From NCBI RefSeq assembly GCF_035582795.1, contig NC_134373.1, forward strand, positions 35,806,501-35,870,500: a stretch of 64,000 nt of DNA, written 5' to 3'. The first letter of the stretch is position 1, and the number at the start of each line of letters is the position of its first letter. The position numbers and the translations under genes were made by a program. The notes beneath the pieces were generated by a model. The model saw nothing but the letters and a program-made list of their open reading frames with translations. It had not been told where the DNA came from and did no database searches. This document shows positions 48,915 through 61,826 of the stretch, piece after piece. The stretch comes from Mycteria americana (lineage: Eukaryota; Chordata; Aves; Ciconiiformes; Ciconiidae).

Positions 48915-51900
48915 GTGCTGAATAGAAATTGAATAGCAATTCCAGCTTGCAAGCAATCTTAGGTCTTGTTTTAGAGTACAGCTTTTTATAGTATGTAAAA
49001 GTTTTAGTGACCTCTATTAATGATCAGGCAAAGAATGGAATAATCCAGAGAAGGCGGCACTAATGGGAGCGGAGCTATCGGGATGTGTCTCAGTCATTGA
49101 TGGATTGATGGGCAGTTCAGGCTGGGAGGACTCTGACATGTCCTATGAAAACTTGTATCATTCTTCTTAGCCTTTGTGAAACATAATTAAACATTTAAAT
49201 TACATAGCTATATCTTAAAAACTTCCCAAACTTCCCTGTGTCACTTTATTGCTAATAAGCCTGCTAAACTCCATGTTTGTTTCTCCTACCAAATACAAAT
49301 ATTACTTTCAATGAAAATAACATGGATGCTGCACAAGGCCTGGAATTCAGGTACCAGGGCCTAAAAATACAGTAAGAAATAAAATATTTCACTTTGGGAC
49401 TTGCTATAAATTAGAGTGTTTGAGTTCATAAAAAAATATTTAACCAATATTTTTCTTAAGGATTTAGACAATCTGTGTGTCATATTGCACAAAATCCAGT
49501 ATAACTTCTCATTTAAATAAAAGGTGAATCACTTTTGGGAGATGAAAACAGCTTGTGGAACAAACTATAAACACCTGGGAATTATTTCAGTATGATTTTT
49601 GCAGATATTTGACATAAAATTTGCCATCTTTTCAAAGAGTATGTTGATTAGGATATTATTGTCTGTGTACATATGAAAAGAAAAAGCATCCTCTTAAAAA
49701 AAGAAATAGCTTACTAATATTTGCAGCATACTGCCACAGTTCCTGCTACCATCAGCTGTGTAACTTATTCTTCATGTATTCTGCTCAGAACAGAACTCTC
49801 ACACTAAAAGATCAGTCATTTCCTACCCTTCCCTGCATGATGTTTGAGTGCTTTATGCAAAACATATCACTGTTATAGATGGGGAAGGCAAGTTTCAGCT
49901 GGAAAAACAATTCACAAAAATATTAGAGCATTATTCATCTCATTTAACTCTGCTAATCAGATGCTCCTCTTGGAGTCAAAATATTTTCCAGTTTCAGAAA
50001 ACAAACAGCTCACTGAATACCTCTCTGCCCTACTGCTCTTATCTTGATTGAGTCAATCCAATATTTATTGTATCCAATTTATTTTTTAGCTTTTTCTTTT
50101 ATTACTAATATCATTTCTACCATTACAACAATTACACTATCTCACAAGCTTACTAATATTTATCATTTGTTGCTGTTAATGTGCCCTGAATTCCATTTTG
50201 GCCTACAGTATTATTATAATATTCCAATTCAACACAGAGGGAAATGAAAGCTAAAGCTTTATTTCCAAAGATGGAGGACTGAAGAGTGTCTGGTTGCAAA
50301 TGGCAGAAACATTAGTGCACTTTGGGCGAAGCTGCAAATCACACCAGCTCCATCTGTCAAACCTTTGAAAAACAGCTCAGAACATTTTCCACTCAGGGAA
50401 ATCATTAGCAAATGATACTTTGATTCAATATGTACTTTTGGTTCTTATTAGACTAAAGGATCTACCTACTTACACCTAAGAGCCACAGTGTCTATTAAAT
50501 CCTAATGTAATCTTCAGTTATATAGGCAAATAGACATTATAGTGCTCAGGGTGTATCCGCAAGGCACGGTGCAGTGTGATGCGAAGATACCGGTGAGCAA
50601 GCTGGGTGGGCTGGGACCAAATGCAGTGGGCTCTTATCAACACTCCGCTTATTTCAGCTACCCAGCCCTGCTGAGAAATAGCCTGGAGTAACCAGGCCAT
50701 AAGGAGCTGCGCTAACACTGTGCCCAAGCAGGCTCACTGTAAATTAGCTCTGTACAGCTCTGCGTTGCTCTGGGCGTTCCTACACGAGCAGTTTTGGACC
50801 GTTTCTCTGGGGACTCCAGCAAATGAACTGCAGGACTTTTTGCGACATCTGGGCCAGTGTGTAATGTGGTTATGCAGCTCCTACATGCTGAAAAGACAAG
50901 GTTCTCTCTGTCATTTGAAATTACTTGCTGAGATGGTGGGTTATGGGGTTTCTGCTCCAGTGGTCAGGTTATTCCACTCAAAAAAGGGCAAAGTTCTTCC
51001 CTCCTTACAGTGCCAAAAGAGTTCTGTTCAGTGAGCACAACACTCCAGCTGTGGCCACAGGACAGTTCAGTGTGTTGCCTTAAATCAGGCAAGCCCACAC
51101 ATCTGCATCTGGCACTTGGCAAACCACATAGGCACACTTCACTCGGTGCTGTGAGTTATTTGGGGATTTAGCGTTACATGACACTGTGCCATAGGCACTA
51201 GAACTGCACCTACACGCCAGTAACACTTCAAGTCCTCAACTCTCCTCCCGTAGCTACAGCTTTTTACTTCCTCTGTGTCTTCTCTCAGACTCACATCCAA
51301 ACTATTCTCCTGCTAGCCTTGCACACCATGTGTTTTAAATGCCACACAGCCTGCTGTACTATGCCAAAGACTTTCTGTCCCTCACCAATACCCAAATACT
51401 CTTTTAAAACACTGTGCTAAAAGATATTTGAGTTAAAATGTTGCCACCTACCCGTCCCCATAAATACACTAACCAAACATAAAATAGAACTTTTACACCA
51501 GCTGGAGGGCTAGTCAGAATGTGATTTGGTGGCACAGTACTAAAACTACTGAGTCCATTAGTGCTAGAAGCAGAACTCTATCAGCAGATAACAGCTTCCA
51601 TTTTTTTTAGGGTATGTTTTTCCTAAAAATATCCCTTGCATACCATTAAAAAAGTTATTTTCTCTGGCGGACTCTGCCTTCCAAATGTCATTTTGCCTTG
51701 CCAAAGCCTTTTAAAAACTTAAAAAAGTTACGGAGAATGTTATCATCCTCCTTGCTGAGCTGCTCTCCATTGCATGATTTTTTACTAAAACTCTCAGCAG
51801 TGTAAGAAGCCTCAGTTGTTTCACCTAGAAGGCACAGGGAGAGAAATGAGTCTCTGTATAACTGCAGCTTTTTATTGTTGCCAAGCTAGTTCCTCAGGCT

Positions 51901-52559
51901 AACTGTAAGAATGTTCTTCCACACTACACAACATTTCTTTTAAGTGATACACGGCAAGTGAGACTTTGGTCCCAGGAGACTGCCTAGCAGTCTTCAAATT
52001 GCTTGTTTTGCTGTCTCTTCACTTTACTTTTTGGAGGCAACTTTGATGGCAAGATACTAGAAACAATAAGACCTGATTAGGAATATAAGGCTCGGTAGCA
52101 GATCTTGGAATGTGAACTTGCCCTATGGAGGGGAAAAAAACCATGCAGAGACGTGGGATTTGTTGATGTCTGGAGACATCCTAGCCTATTTCTAATTTCA
52201 CATTTCCCCACATGAGTTGAATCAGACTTGAGGCTAGAAAAAATATTTTTAATTCTGTACTACTCCCATGGGTGGTATGGAAAAAATCTGTTTTCTTATC
52301 AGATCACGCTCCTGTGGTTTTTGTCACTTTTGTTGTCAAATACTCCTATAAAATTCCCCTGACGATAGATCTTACATCAACTTGGGTAATTACTCAGACA
52401 GTCTTTGCTTTGACAGAACAAGTATTGCATCATTCATCTGAGAATCAAAAACCTTTGATTAAATAGAAAGGAAGTTTCGCAGCCCCAAGCCTGTCAGTGG
52501 GTAAATTCTATTGCGACAACTTTGACAAATGGAAACGTGTAGCTTAAAGACCCCCACAC

Positions 52560-52870
52560 ATACCATGTTTAGGGAATGGGGCGGGGGGTGGTACTGAGTG
52601 GCTACTTCAGTAGTGCAGCCCATGGCCAGTAAGGCCTCGTGCGAGCGCTCTCGGTGACCTCCCCGAGGTGGCAGCAGACAAACACAACCTTGCCCGGCAG
52701 CACCAGCTCTGGAGGCAGAGCCTCCAGGGCAGAGCCTCCAGGGCAGCTCTGAGCAAGCACGCGCACGAGGCAAGCGAGCTCAGGGACAGCCTATCTTCAG
52801 CTGGGCCACTTTGGGGCTGCCATGACTGGACTGCACTCCGACCCGAGTGGGCACGTCTGTGTGGCTTTAC
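52560..52870. other. GC-rich intronic patch with 14-bp tandem duplication and hairpin
   Basis: A locally GC-rich segment in AT-rich intron. It contains a perfect tandem duplication of gcagagcctccagg (52715-52728 and 52729-52742) and a perfect 7-bp stem with 3-nt loop (tggaggc-aga-gcctcca, 52710-52726). Open frames through it have no recognisable similarity. I cannot assign a function. Confidence 0.5.
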
Positions 52871-53764
52871 ACCACCGTGAGACTTCTGGCTTGGGTCCTA
52901 GCCAATTCGAGCACAGTGCTCAGAACATGCTCCTTTTCTTTGGGTGAGGTAGTTAGATCTGCTTTCAAAATAGAGGTGATGAGTCCTAGATGGACATATA
53001 ATTCTGCTGGGTAGTTTACTTTCCCTTTGTAACACTGCCCTTTATAAAACTGTTGCTGGATCTTCTATATACGCCCTGTGCTAACATGATGTGAGTTTTG
53101 AAGATCTAATACACAAGCTTAAATACAGTAAACGTTATTTTCAGGTTTTGTGACAGGGAGGATGAACGGATATCTGATCCTGACTGAATTAGAACGGATG
53201 GTTCTAGGCTGGCATTACCTAATGTCTACATTAATAGACCAGCTCCCTAAACATATGCAATGATTTGATACACTAATTCATTACACGAAAGAAAAGCATT
53301 GATCTTAAAACACAAAAGACGGGTGAATGAGTCTGCAGACTTATTCTCCATCTACAAATTGTACAGTGGCAGTATCTTCCTTGACATCTTAGGTTCATCA
53401 GGCCTAGGAAAGGAAATATAACTGATTCCCTCTTCACCTCATCATCTTCCTCTCTCTTAAGCCTGGCAAGGAAAATAGCAAAGAAGAGGTGAGGTTTCTG
53501 TGCTTGATACACAGTAAACTGAATTATAAAATCAGTACACAGAAATCCATAATCAACTAATTCCTGGATTTGATCCAGCCCATCTAGATACTTTTTCTTA
53601 TTGACAAGGGACCCCTTCTATCTTCTATTACTTTCTAGTACAAAAATTAGTAAGAGTTGTTTCAAATTCTGTATTTGCAGTAACACATACATTGTACAAA
53701 ACAAGCTAAGACCGAGGTCATCTAGAGCATTTGCTGTTTTCTTTCTCGTTGTAACATGAGATAG

Positions 53765-53860
53765 GTATTGCTGTCCCTAATTTACAGACAGTGAAACTGA
53801 GATCCTGAGACCAAGCAACTAGCCAAATATCACGCAGTGCTGCCCCAGCTGCAGGAACTC
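53765..53860 (-). repeat. Probable MIR (CORE-SINE) fragment
   Basis: The plus strand reads ccctaatttacagacagtga, aactgagatcctgagacca, agcaactagccaaatatcac and gcagtgctg. This tracks, in order, the reverse complement of the MIR core region (CCCATTTTACAGATGAGGAAACTGAGG, then an AAGTAACTTGCCCAAGGTCACACAGC block) with many substitutions. The order of blocks makes chance unlikely. It is an old, degraded copy. Confidence 0.5.
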
Positions 53861-56800
53861 TTGTTATTATGAAAGTATAAGCAAGATAATTATTTAGTGC
53901 TCACCTGAGGGTGCACTGAGATGCAGTTTCACTCTCTAAAATACAAATGGTAGCTACAATAGCTGCTTTTTAGTAGTTCCCCACAGAGGAAAGCTTGGGG
54001 CAATGTTAATCTTGCTAACTTTGCGTTGAAAGTTTGGTACTCAGTATAAGCTAGCTGCGTAGGCTTCCGTTCTCTGGTCAAGTCAAGGAAGCAAGCAGTT
54101 CCACAGGTCAGTACCTCCTTCCCACTTCAAACTCTTAGGATGCAGCTCTTCCCAACTGCTAATTGGACCCAAATCATTATCTTAGGCTTTTTCACATGTG
54201 ATAAGCAGAATCCCTCCCTAAGCATATCTGATAATGTGAAAAAAATCAGTTCTCTGTGAAAGCAGAGTGCACATGGTCTCCCTGGAACTACTTCAGACAT
54301 TTAAATATGGAGAGTGTCTTTTAAGAGGGGCTCCATTTAAGAGCCTAAGAGCTTCTCTCTTTCAGAGAGAATAAGGCACCTTCAGAAAGTGACTCAGAGA
54401 AACCAGATCAGGCACATAAACTTTGCTGGCATGTTCTCCAAGAGCTGCCTAAATAAGTGAACAGTGCAAAATGCCCAGTGTGCTGCCAATTCATACCCTA
54501 GCTCAAGACTTACTGATCTCTGTAGGAGATGAGATGCAAGCAGAAGGAGCTCATGCCTTTCTTTGTTTTCCCCTTACTCATGTTTAGTGTAGCCTGCAGA
54601 GGTGTCTAGGCTGTTTTAACTATTGCTGTAATTCAGGAATGCCGGAACATCCTCTATAGTATCAGCTTAATGCTCTGGGATCCTTGGGGATGGCAAGTCT
54701 TGTGCAATTACCAAACTTTCTCATTCTTGTTTCTAGACCTTTTGTGGATATCCCTCTCCGTTAATACAATGCATTAGAAGGCTTGTGAGCACAATGAGTC
54801 AATCATATAGCATTAACTCCCAATCAGCTTACTCAGCTGTAAAAAACCTTGAGTTTATCTGGGAATGCCGCCATGTCAGTCCCATTTGTAAGTGCAGCCA
54901 AAGCAGCAGCAACTTCTCTAATTTTTCCTTTTCCTGTATTTGCCAGCAAGCTCTAATATCTACTTGAATTGCAAGACACGGTGATTTGAGCATTTGATCT
55001 CCTTCATGAATCATCTGTACAAGACATACAAACTCTGCCGTGTTGAATAAGACCATAACTTCACATTGCACATACAAGCCTCTTTTGTTAAATGAGCCCC
55101 CTCGTTAAATTGCTGATGTAGTTAACATTGTAACTGTGCCAGAAATGTCAGATTTCTCATGTATGTCATCACAACTGAGGGAAAACAGGAGGATTTAGAA
55201 ACTTGTGATGGGTACCAACCCCTTCCATAATGGATCTTTTCTTTAAAGTGCTCATCAAGTCATGCCTTGAAATACAAGCAAGCCTTGATGGTGACTCAAT
55301 ACATAGGGACAAAAGAAAGCAAGAAGGGCTGTATTACAGAAAAAAAGTATGTGATGGTTGGTTGAGGAGAGAGAAGAAAACACATTTTTCATGATGATTT
55401 GGGATCATAAGGATGATTAAGTAATAAAATCTTTGACGAACTCAGTTACTTCTCCAAGGGAACAAGGAAGACAATAAGCAGTCTGGTGTCGGTTCTCATT
55501 TGATCATAAAATAAATTAATAAACAATGGGCCTGGGTGAGGGAAATTTATCTTGTTTTCTGAATTCTTATAAGAAAAAATAAATCACTGAGCTTTTAAAG
55601 TCTAAACAGTAAATTAATTGAAATGTGAAATAATTTTTTCATTGCAAAAATATGGTAGCAATCATGACATCAGCAAACTGCTCAAGGCACTACCAGTTAC
55701 TGCTATAAGGAAGAGGAACAACTGTTTAACGCAGGCCTCACTGAAGTGTCACTGAATAGGTGTCTCCCATGGGGTGGACTACAGTGGACTTTGGATCAGG
55801 AGCTGCTTATGTTTTATTAAATCAGAGAAGTTACTGTTTAATTAAAATTAATTCCATTGATACATATTAAAATTATTGTTTCTAGTTTTCAAAATCCTAC
55901 ATGAGAAAAATACACCATGGATGTTAATTTAAGTGAAGTTTCATGTCCATGATTCAATGCATTTTATTCCTTTCTTTGAAATTTTGATGTGTTTTTCTTG
56001 TCCACAATTCTGCAGTGTACAAAAGGATGACATTATTTCATTATGTTTCCCAGTCAAAATAAATGTAACATCAAATTGGTCTTAGTGCCAAGAGAATTTA
56101 GCCAGGATGCTGTTTAAGACTTGGCAGATAAGAAACTGGAACAATAAATATTTTTCCTTTCAATGTGTAAAAGACTTTTTGATTCCTCAAACTGTCCATT
56201 CAGTGTCCCTTTATCATAGTAATTGCCCATTGGTTGTTTCCCTTCTGAAACTCCTTCTGGGCAATACTTTTTGCTGATAAAACTTGTTGTGTATATACTT
56301 TGGGAGTAACGCTGGTGAATATGTTCGGTGAGAAGGAGACAATTCAAATGACAGTAAGTCTGGATTAACGGAGCTTCCTGCCAGAATGTCTCATTAGAGC
56401 ACCCAGTCTGAAGCCACTATTGTACTGGTGCTGTACAGTCCAATTTAATTGGGCTGAGGGACTGATACAGCACACTGCTCTTACGACAAGCAGTGTAAAC
56501 TCATTCTGTCCATCATGACACTTGGTTGGTTTCTTTTTTTTAAAGGCTTCACACACACCATTTGGGAATTAAATTCAAAGCATGTAGAATTTCCTTTTTC
56601 AAAATGCCAAATATTCTGCATGAAAGCTGCATTTTTTCCTCCCTCAAAACTTATCTGGTTTTTTTTCAGAGTTGTTGGCCATAAGTGTCTCAGTCTCTGG
56701 TGTCCCCCTTTTTTTGTGGGTAATGTTCCAGATCACACAGTTCTAATTTAAACAGACTGTGGATCTTCTTGGGTTGGACGAATTACAGCTGAGAAAAATT

Positions 56801-57286
56801 TGCCATGCTGGTTCAAACAAGGAGTTCAGGGCAACCTGCTTTTCATGGTTACTGCTTCTCATCTGTCATTCTGAAAAGTTTAATACTAATAGGCAAATCT
56901 CTAGTGCTTTATTGAGCTTTCACTGTTCACCGAGAGGCAATGCTGTTTTGAGAGCTATTTCAGATCCTCAGAAAGTAATCTCAAAAGCCCCCCAACATAA
57001 TGCATGAAAAATGCTAGTACTGAGTTATACCTTGTTGCCTTCTCATTTAATGATGGATTTTTACAAGGACCCTAAGGCTATTTCAATGAGTTTTGTTTAA
57101 GTTTTGATGCTGATTGGGCACACTGCAGAGTTGTCATATACAAGACATGCATGAGAAGAATGAATTAAAAGTAGATACAACTCTGAGCCACTGTTCTATA
57201 GTGGAACCAAATCTAATTGCTCTGTTAATAGCAAAAGACTTTGGCTTTCAGAAGGCAGAACTGATTTTTATATTTTTTTACATATG

Positions 57287-57312
57287 TACATACATACATA
57301 CATACATACATA
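57287..57312. repeat. (TACA)n microsatellite
   Basis: Six and a half perfect copies of taca in an AT-rich intronic context, a simple tetranucleotide repeat. Confidence 0.95.
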
Positions 57313-58800
57313 ATTCATCTTGTCTGCATAATTAAGCTATGAATTTCTAGATGTTCAAGATGAGGAATTAAGTGGATGCTCAAATTATTTTCCTTCATTT
57401 ATCCTTTTTAATACTCTTCTGCTACCTTTTTTCCCCCTTTTCTTCTTTCCAACTATGAAGCCAGATTCTTTAAAATTGTTCTTTCTAATACGACCCAAAT
57501 ATATTCAAATTGAATCGTATTCTGGGTACTAGTGAAATTTGGTTGATTGGGAAATGAGGCAGATACATTTCAGGATTTTTCTTTTGAAGTTTGTGAGTGA
57601 ATTTAATATTCAGTTAAGTGGGGCTTTCATGCCAGCAGAGTTGGAATAAACAGGGGCATTGCCAGTTTTTTCCACACATTCCTTCTGCACATTTGGCCCA
57701 GATTCCTGAAAGCTGTAAGACTGTAACTTTGGTTAGAGTTAATCACCTCTGAAGTTACAATGCACAGTGATTTTACAGTGCACAGTGAAGCTGAAGACTG
57801 GGGTCTGGGAAGAGATAAAAATTATTCTTCACTTATGAACTACGCCAGTGCATACAGTAGCATTACAAAACAGCAGCTCATTCATTATTTTCTGTAACCA
57901 CCTTTGTTTATACTGTAACATACCCAAAATGTGCCGAGTGCTACGCACAGAAATGAAAGGGCTTGTATTTAAAAAGAAGAAGAGCTGGGGAAAGAGACTG
58001 AACATGGAGGCAAAATGATTACAGTGGATCATGGCTGGGTGGCTCTATTTTCAAACAACTAGGCTTGTTAGAGCAAAGGACAGAAAAAGTGAGAAAGTGC
58101 GAGGATGAGAGGAGAAGGCATGAGAAAAGAGCAGGAACAGAGTAGGTTGAGAAGTTGCTTTTCAGCATTGTTGAGACTGCATGATGTCAGGTTCAACGTT
58201 TTTAGAGACAGAAATAAGTGGATTCACATGAAGCAAGGGGAGAAAACAAATTTGTTTCAGTTTAGTATCAAGATCCACCAAACAGATCAGGACTGATCTT
58301 CATCTAAATAATGTTTAAAACCCTCGAATCAGGAGTTCCAGAGCTAACACCAAGAGTTATTTCAAAAGAGAGCAGAAGATAGCTGACTTCCATAGCATAG
58401 TTTCATTTGAATTTTCAGGATTACTACTTTAGATGTTTAAGTCATTTACAACATGTTGCGCTACACATACTATCGAACCATATGTGAAGGAGCAGCCTTA
58501 AAAAGTAAATTCTGTGTTTTCTTGCTATCCTTAAATTTCAATTCCTCTCTAATGGTAAACTGCTAGCGCTAGCCTGTCTCTGCTTGTCAATTTTGGAAGT
58601 CTAATTCTATGACAGGTGAGCATCAGAATGTAACATCCTATTCTAAAAATATTTAGACCTTTATTCTTCTGCAGGTCATGCTGTTTTTTTCAGGTCTGCC
58701 TGGTTTTTGTAATCAATGAACACAGTGAGGAAAAAACAAGAGGCAAATAAATATAATCGTGAAGAAAATGAGAAGTAATATAAAAATCACAGTAACTCAC

Positions 58801-58988
58801 ACTTGGGCTGTCCTTGCCCTTGCTGTCTTTACTGGAAGCTCCACTCAGCTGCTCAATTAAACTGTAATGTGTTAATTGTTCAGGTCCATTGTCTCCATAG
58901 TGGCCATAGAGACTGTGTTGGTATAAATCCAAGATTGACATCGGGTTCCCCAGAAATGACTTTCTCTGATTTTGTTTTTCCTGCTCAG
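58801..58988 (-). CDS. NCKAP5: NCKAP5 internal coding exon (penultimate)
   Basis: On the minus strand the exon follows catcttttacag and ends before GTGAGTTAC. It opens with two bases completing an Ala codon and encodes AEQEKQNQRKSFLGNP, then MSILDLYQHSLYGHYGDNG, PEQLTHYSLIEQLSGASS and KDSKGKDSPS. The segment is a conserved-looking C-terminal block of NCKAP5 with an aromatic-rich LYQHSLYGHYG motif. It is 188 bp, enters in phase 1 and leaves in phase 0, matching both neighbouring exons. An alternative donor two bases upstream (GTGTGAGT) would break the phase with the last exon, so GTGAGT is preferred. Confidence 0.85.
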
Positions 58989-61696
58989 CTGTAAAAGATG
59001 TTAAAAATAATATAATTATGGCATATTTAATTGATGAAATGCAGTCTACATATATTGTAATTTTACAGTTTTTAAATGTATTTCAAATGTTTTAAAGTAC
59101 CTGGAATTCAATGTAATAAAAGCATTAAAATACTAGCTCCTAGCTCTCCAATCAATGCATACACAGGAGACTGTTCATACTTAATATTCAAGGTGGAGAT
59201 GGTATGAGACAGCCAGAATGAATTTCCTTTCTTTTTTAATTATAGATGAGGTGGTTAATTTGGGGGGATCGTTCTACTTATTTCTTTGCTGTAAGTTTTT
59301 GTTCTTCTCTCTTAATAGCTTTACATGGCAGATGTGCTAAATTCCTTTAGCATGTCTTTCAGTTTGACTATAGTTGATAATTCTTTCCTTTTCACTACAT
59401 TTTTAGCTAATGAATACAACAGTATAAAAAATACATTAGTAAGGTAAGACAGGTCCTACCCATTTGTTATAGAACCCACTGTAATACAAGAACATTAGGA
59501 ATAAAACCTCAGTTTCTAAAGTCCAAGGCTGAAAACTCATTCAGAAGATCAAAACAAAACAAATAAATTTTCTGTAGCTTCATGAAAACACACAGGAGAC
59601 AGAGGCTTACATGATCATTAGCTTCTTTCCTCATACTTCTTGTTACACAAACTTCAACTCTACCTTATAACCTATAGCATTAGAAGAGCCTCTGCCTCCA
59701 GTGCCTCCAACAGAATCGCATCAGGATAAAACCTTCATAAAACTGGAATCAAAACATTTTCATGGTTGAAACAAAAGAACCTGGAATATTTGGCTTATTC
59801 CCTGCTATTCTGCTGACCTTCTCCATAACATTGGGCAATGAACTGGGAGTCTCATCCAAAGCCCACTAAATCAATGAAGGTCTTATCATTGACTTTTAAT
59901 AGTCTTTGCATCGGGCACCCAGTCTCTCAGTCTTTCTGTTCCCTGCTCAGAAATGGAAAATAAAAAACACTCCAACATTATAATTGTGCAACCAGTGAAA
60001 GTTCATTAATGTTTTGGGGACTCATCGAATAAATGTAATTATCTATACATATAAAAATATTCTCTATGAATTGGTCTGCTGCAGCCCCTGCCTCAGCCTC
60101 ATGTGGATGTTTTGAGGTTATATCACTTGTGTGCATAAAGACGCTTAGATCTTTGAACACAGAATGGAATAAAGTATTGTTATTAATAGGATGTGAGAAC
60201 TGCATTTATAGAGCACAGAACAGAAATCCTGACGATAAGGAATGACCACAGCAGAAATAGTTTTGCAATAATGCTTTATAATTTTCTTTTCTATTTGTCT
60301 CAATCACAATTATGAATTTTAGTTCTGTTACTAGCCCCAAAGTTAAGCATATACACAAAATTCATTATTTTCTCTGTAAAATGGTGACTTCAAGTCATGC
60401 TTAGGTATCATTGAACTTGGTATCTGCTGCTATTTAATGCAACTGCTTACACATGATAAAATCCTTTTTTTGCAAATTGTGATCAATACAGAAAAAATGC
60501 TTATCTACCTCTTTAACAAAACACATCTTTCTTGTATTAGAACATGATTCGTAGAAAAGCAAAATCTGTAAAAAGAAGTGTTTATGGGCTGAGTTAAATG
60601 ACTTGCAACGTTTCATACAGATTAAAAATACAAAGTTACAGGAGTAATGTAAAACGGTCCTAGCTTTCTACTCTGCTCTCTCTGTGGTGGAATCACAAAA
60701 AATTGATTACCTCTGAAAATGCCAAATGTTTAAGTCCAACTCCCAGCAGACACTAAAGAGCACAATATGTCTGTCGACAGTATCTAGCCGTCCATGGCAT
60801 TTTTAATGCATTCATCACTGCGGTATCTACTGTAGGTGCTAATCTCTGCTAGGTCAAGCTCACTGCTGTGCAGAGGGTCAGCACAAATCCTGTGAATCAC
60901 TGAAGTACTGCTTAAGCTCTCAGGGCTTCAGTGGTGCTGAGACCTTGCACTGGCCTTTGCATTCGCCAGAATTTATCTCCTGCAGGGAAGCCATCGGCTG
61001 CGTAGGCAACGATATGAGCCATGCTCTCCTCCCCCTCCCAGAGGGCATACATTTGCACTGGAAGGTGGCTTGCAGCACGGCAAGCTGGTGGTCAAGACAA
61101 GACAGCAATTTCTTGGGTTATTAAACACACAGAAAACTATTATCCCAAGAACTTCACTTAATGTGTTTTTATCTACTGGAATTCAGTAAATTCCAAATTG
61201 CCATCAATTCTCGCAAAAAGGTTTGATACTTCAAAATGGCAATATATACACGGAGGACAATGAGAGAGACTTCTCTATGGCACCATAACCAACATCACTT
61301 TGATATAGAGGTTGGAAAACTGTGGCCTTGATCATTGGGTTATTTCAACTGGCTAATATAATTAAAAAGAACAAAAGAGAAGCTATCTTTACAGTCACCT
61401 TTTAAATTTTGTAATAATGTAACAGAAGACTTCTTTTTACTTACACTGCAAGGATTTATGCGTAAAAACCTACAAGTTAAGACCCTGCCAGCAAAAACTG
61501 TGGAAGAGAGGAAAAAAAGATACACAAACACAATAAAAAGCAAAAAGTAATAAAAAGCTAATGGAAAATTAGACTGAAGTAAGACGTGGGGTTAGAAAGT
61601 GAAAACTAGACAGAAAGTTCAATGAAGGACACTATCTGCTGCTGAGTCAGAGTGGAGATGAGGGATATACATTTTTATGTACAAATTTCCAATTAC
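58989..61696 (-). other. NCKAP5: NCKAP5 intron
   Basis: About 2.7 kb bounded by the GTAATT donor (61696 downward) and the tttacag acceptor (58989). It is AT-rich, with no coding or repeat structure that I can name. Confidence 0.75.
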
Positions 61697-61826
61697 CTTG
61701 TTTGTTGTTCTTTGTTAACTCTACTAAAGTCTCCTCTGCAGTTCTAAAATAATTTGTTTCATACTCTGGCTCCGGCTCTGTGTCACTGCTGCTCGCAGAA
61801 TAAGTACACACTTTCAGAGCTCTGTC
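61697..61826 (-). CDS. NCKAP5: NCKAP5 internal coding exon with CTYSASSSD motif
   Basis: On the minus strand it follows the acceptor cccttatttgtacag and ends CAAG|GTAATT. It encodes DRALKVCTYSASSSDTEPEP, EYETNYFRTAEETLVELTKN and NKQ plus one base. The CTYSAS-S-D/E acidic block is a conserved feature of NCKAP5 C-terminal regions as I recall them, and is the main reason for naming the gene. It is 130 bp, phase 0 in and phase 1 out, joining correctly to the exon at 58801-58988. The acidic, Ser-rich content suggests a disordered, possibly phosphorylated segment (inference). Confidence 0.87.

Larger units (their letters stand above)
32197..58800 (-). other. NCKAP5: NCKAP5 large intron before the terminal exon
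   Basis: About 26.6 kb between the exon at 58801-58988 and the last exon. The flanking phases match (both 0), so no extra exon is needed. I scanned for others on the minus strand and found none convincing, but a very short exon cannot be excluded. It contains a CR1 LINE (47600-48914, opposite strand), a tRNA-like SINE fragment near 35727, a MIR-like fragment near 53765, a (TACA)n repeat at 57287-57312 and a GC-rich patch at 52560-52870. The rest is AT-rich, non-coding and without features that I can name. Confidence 0.7.
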
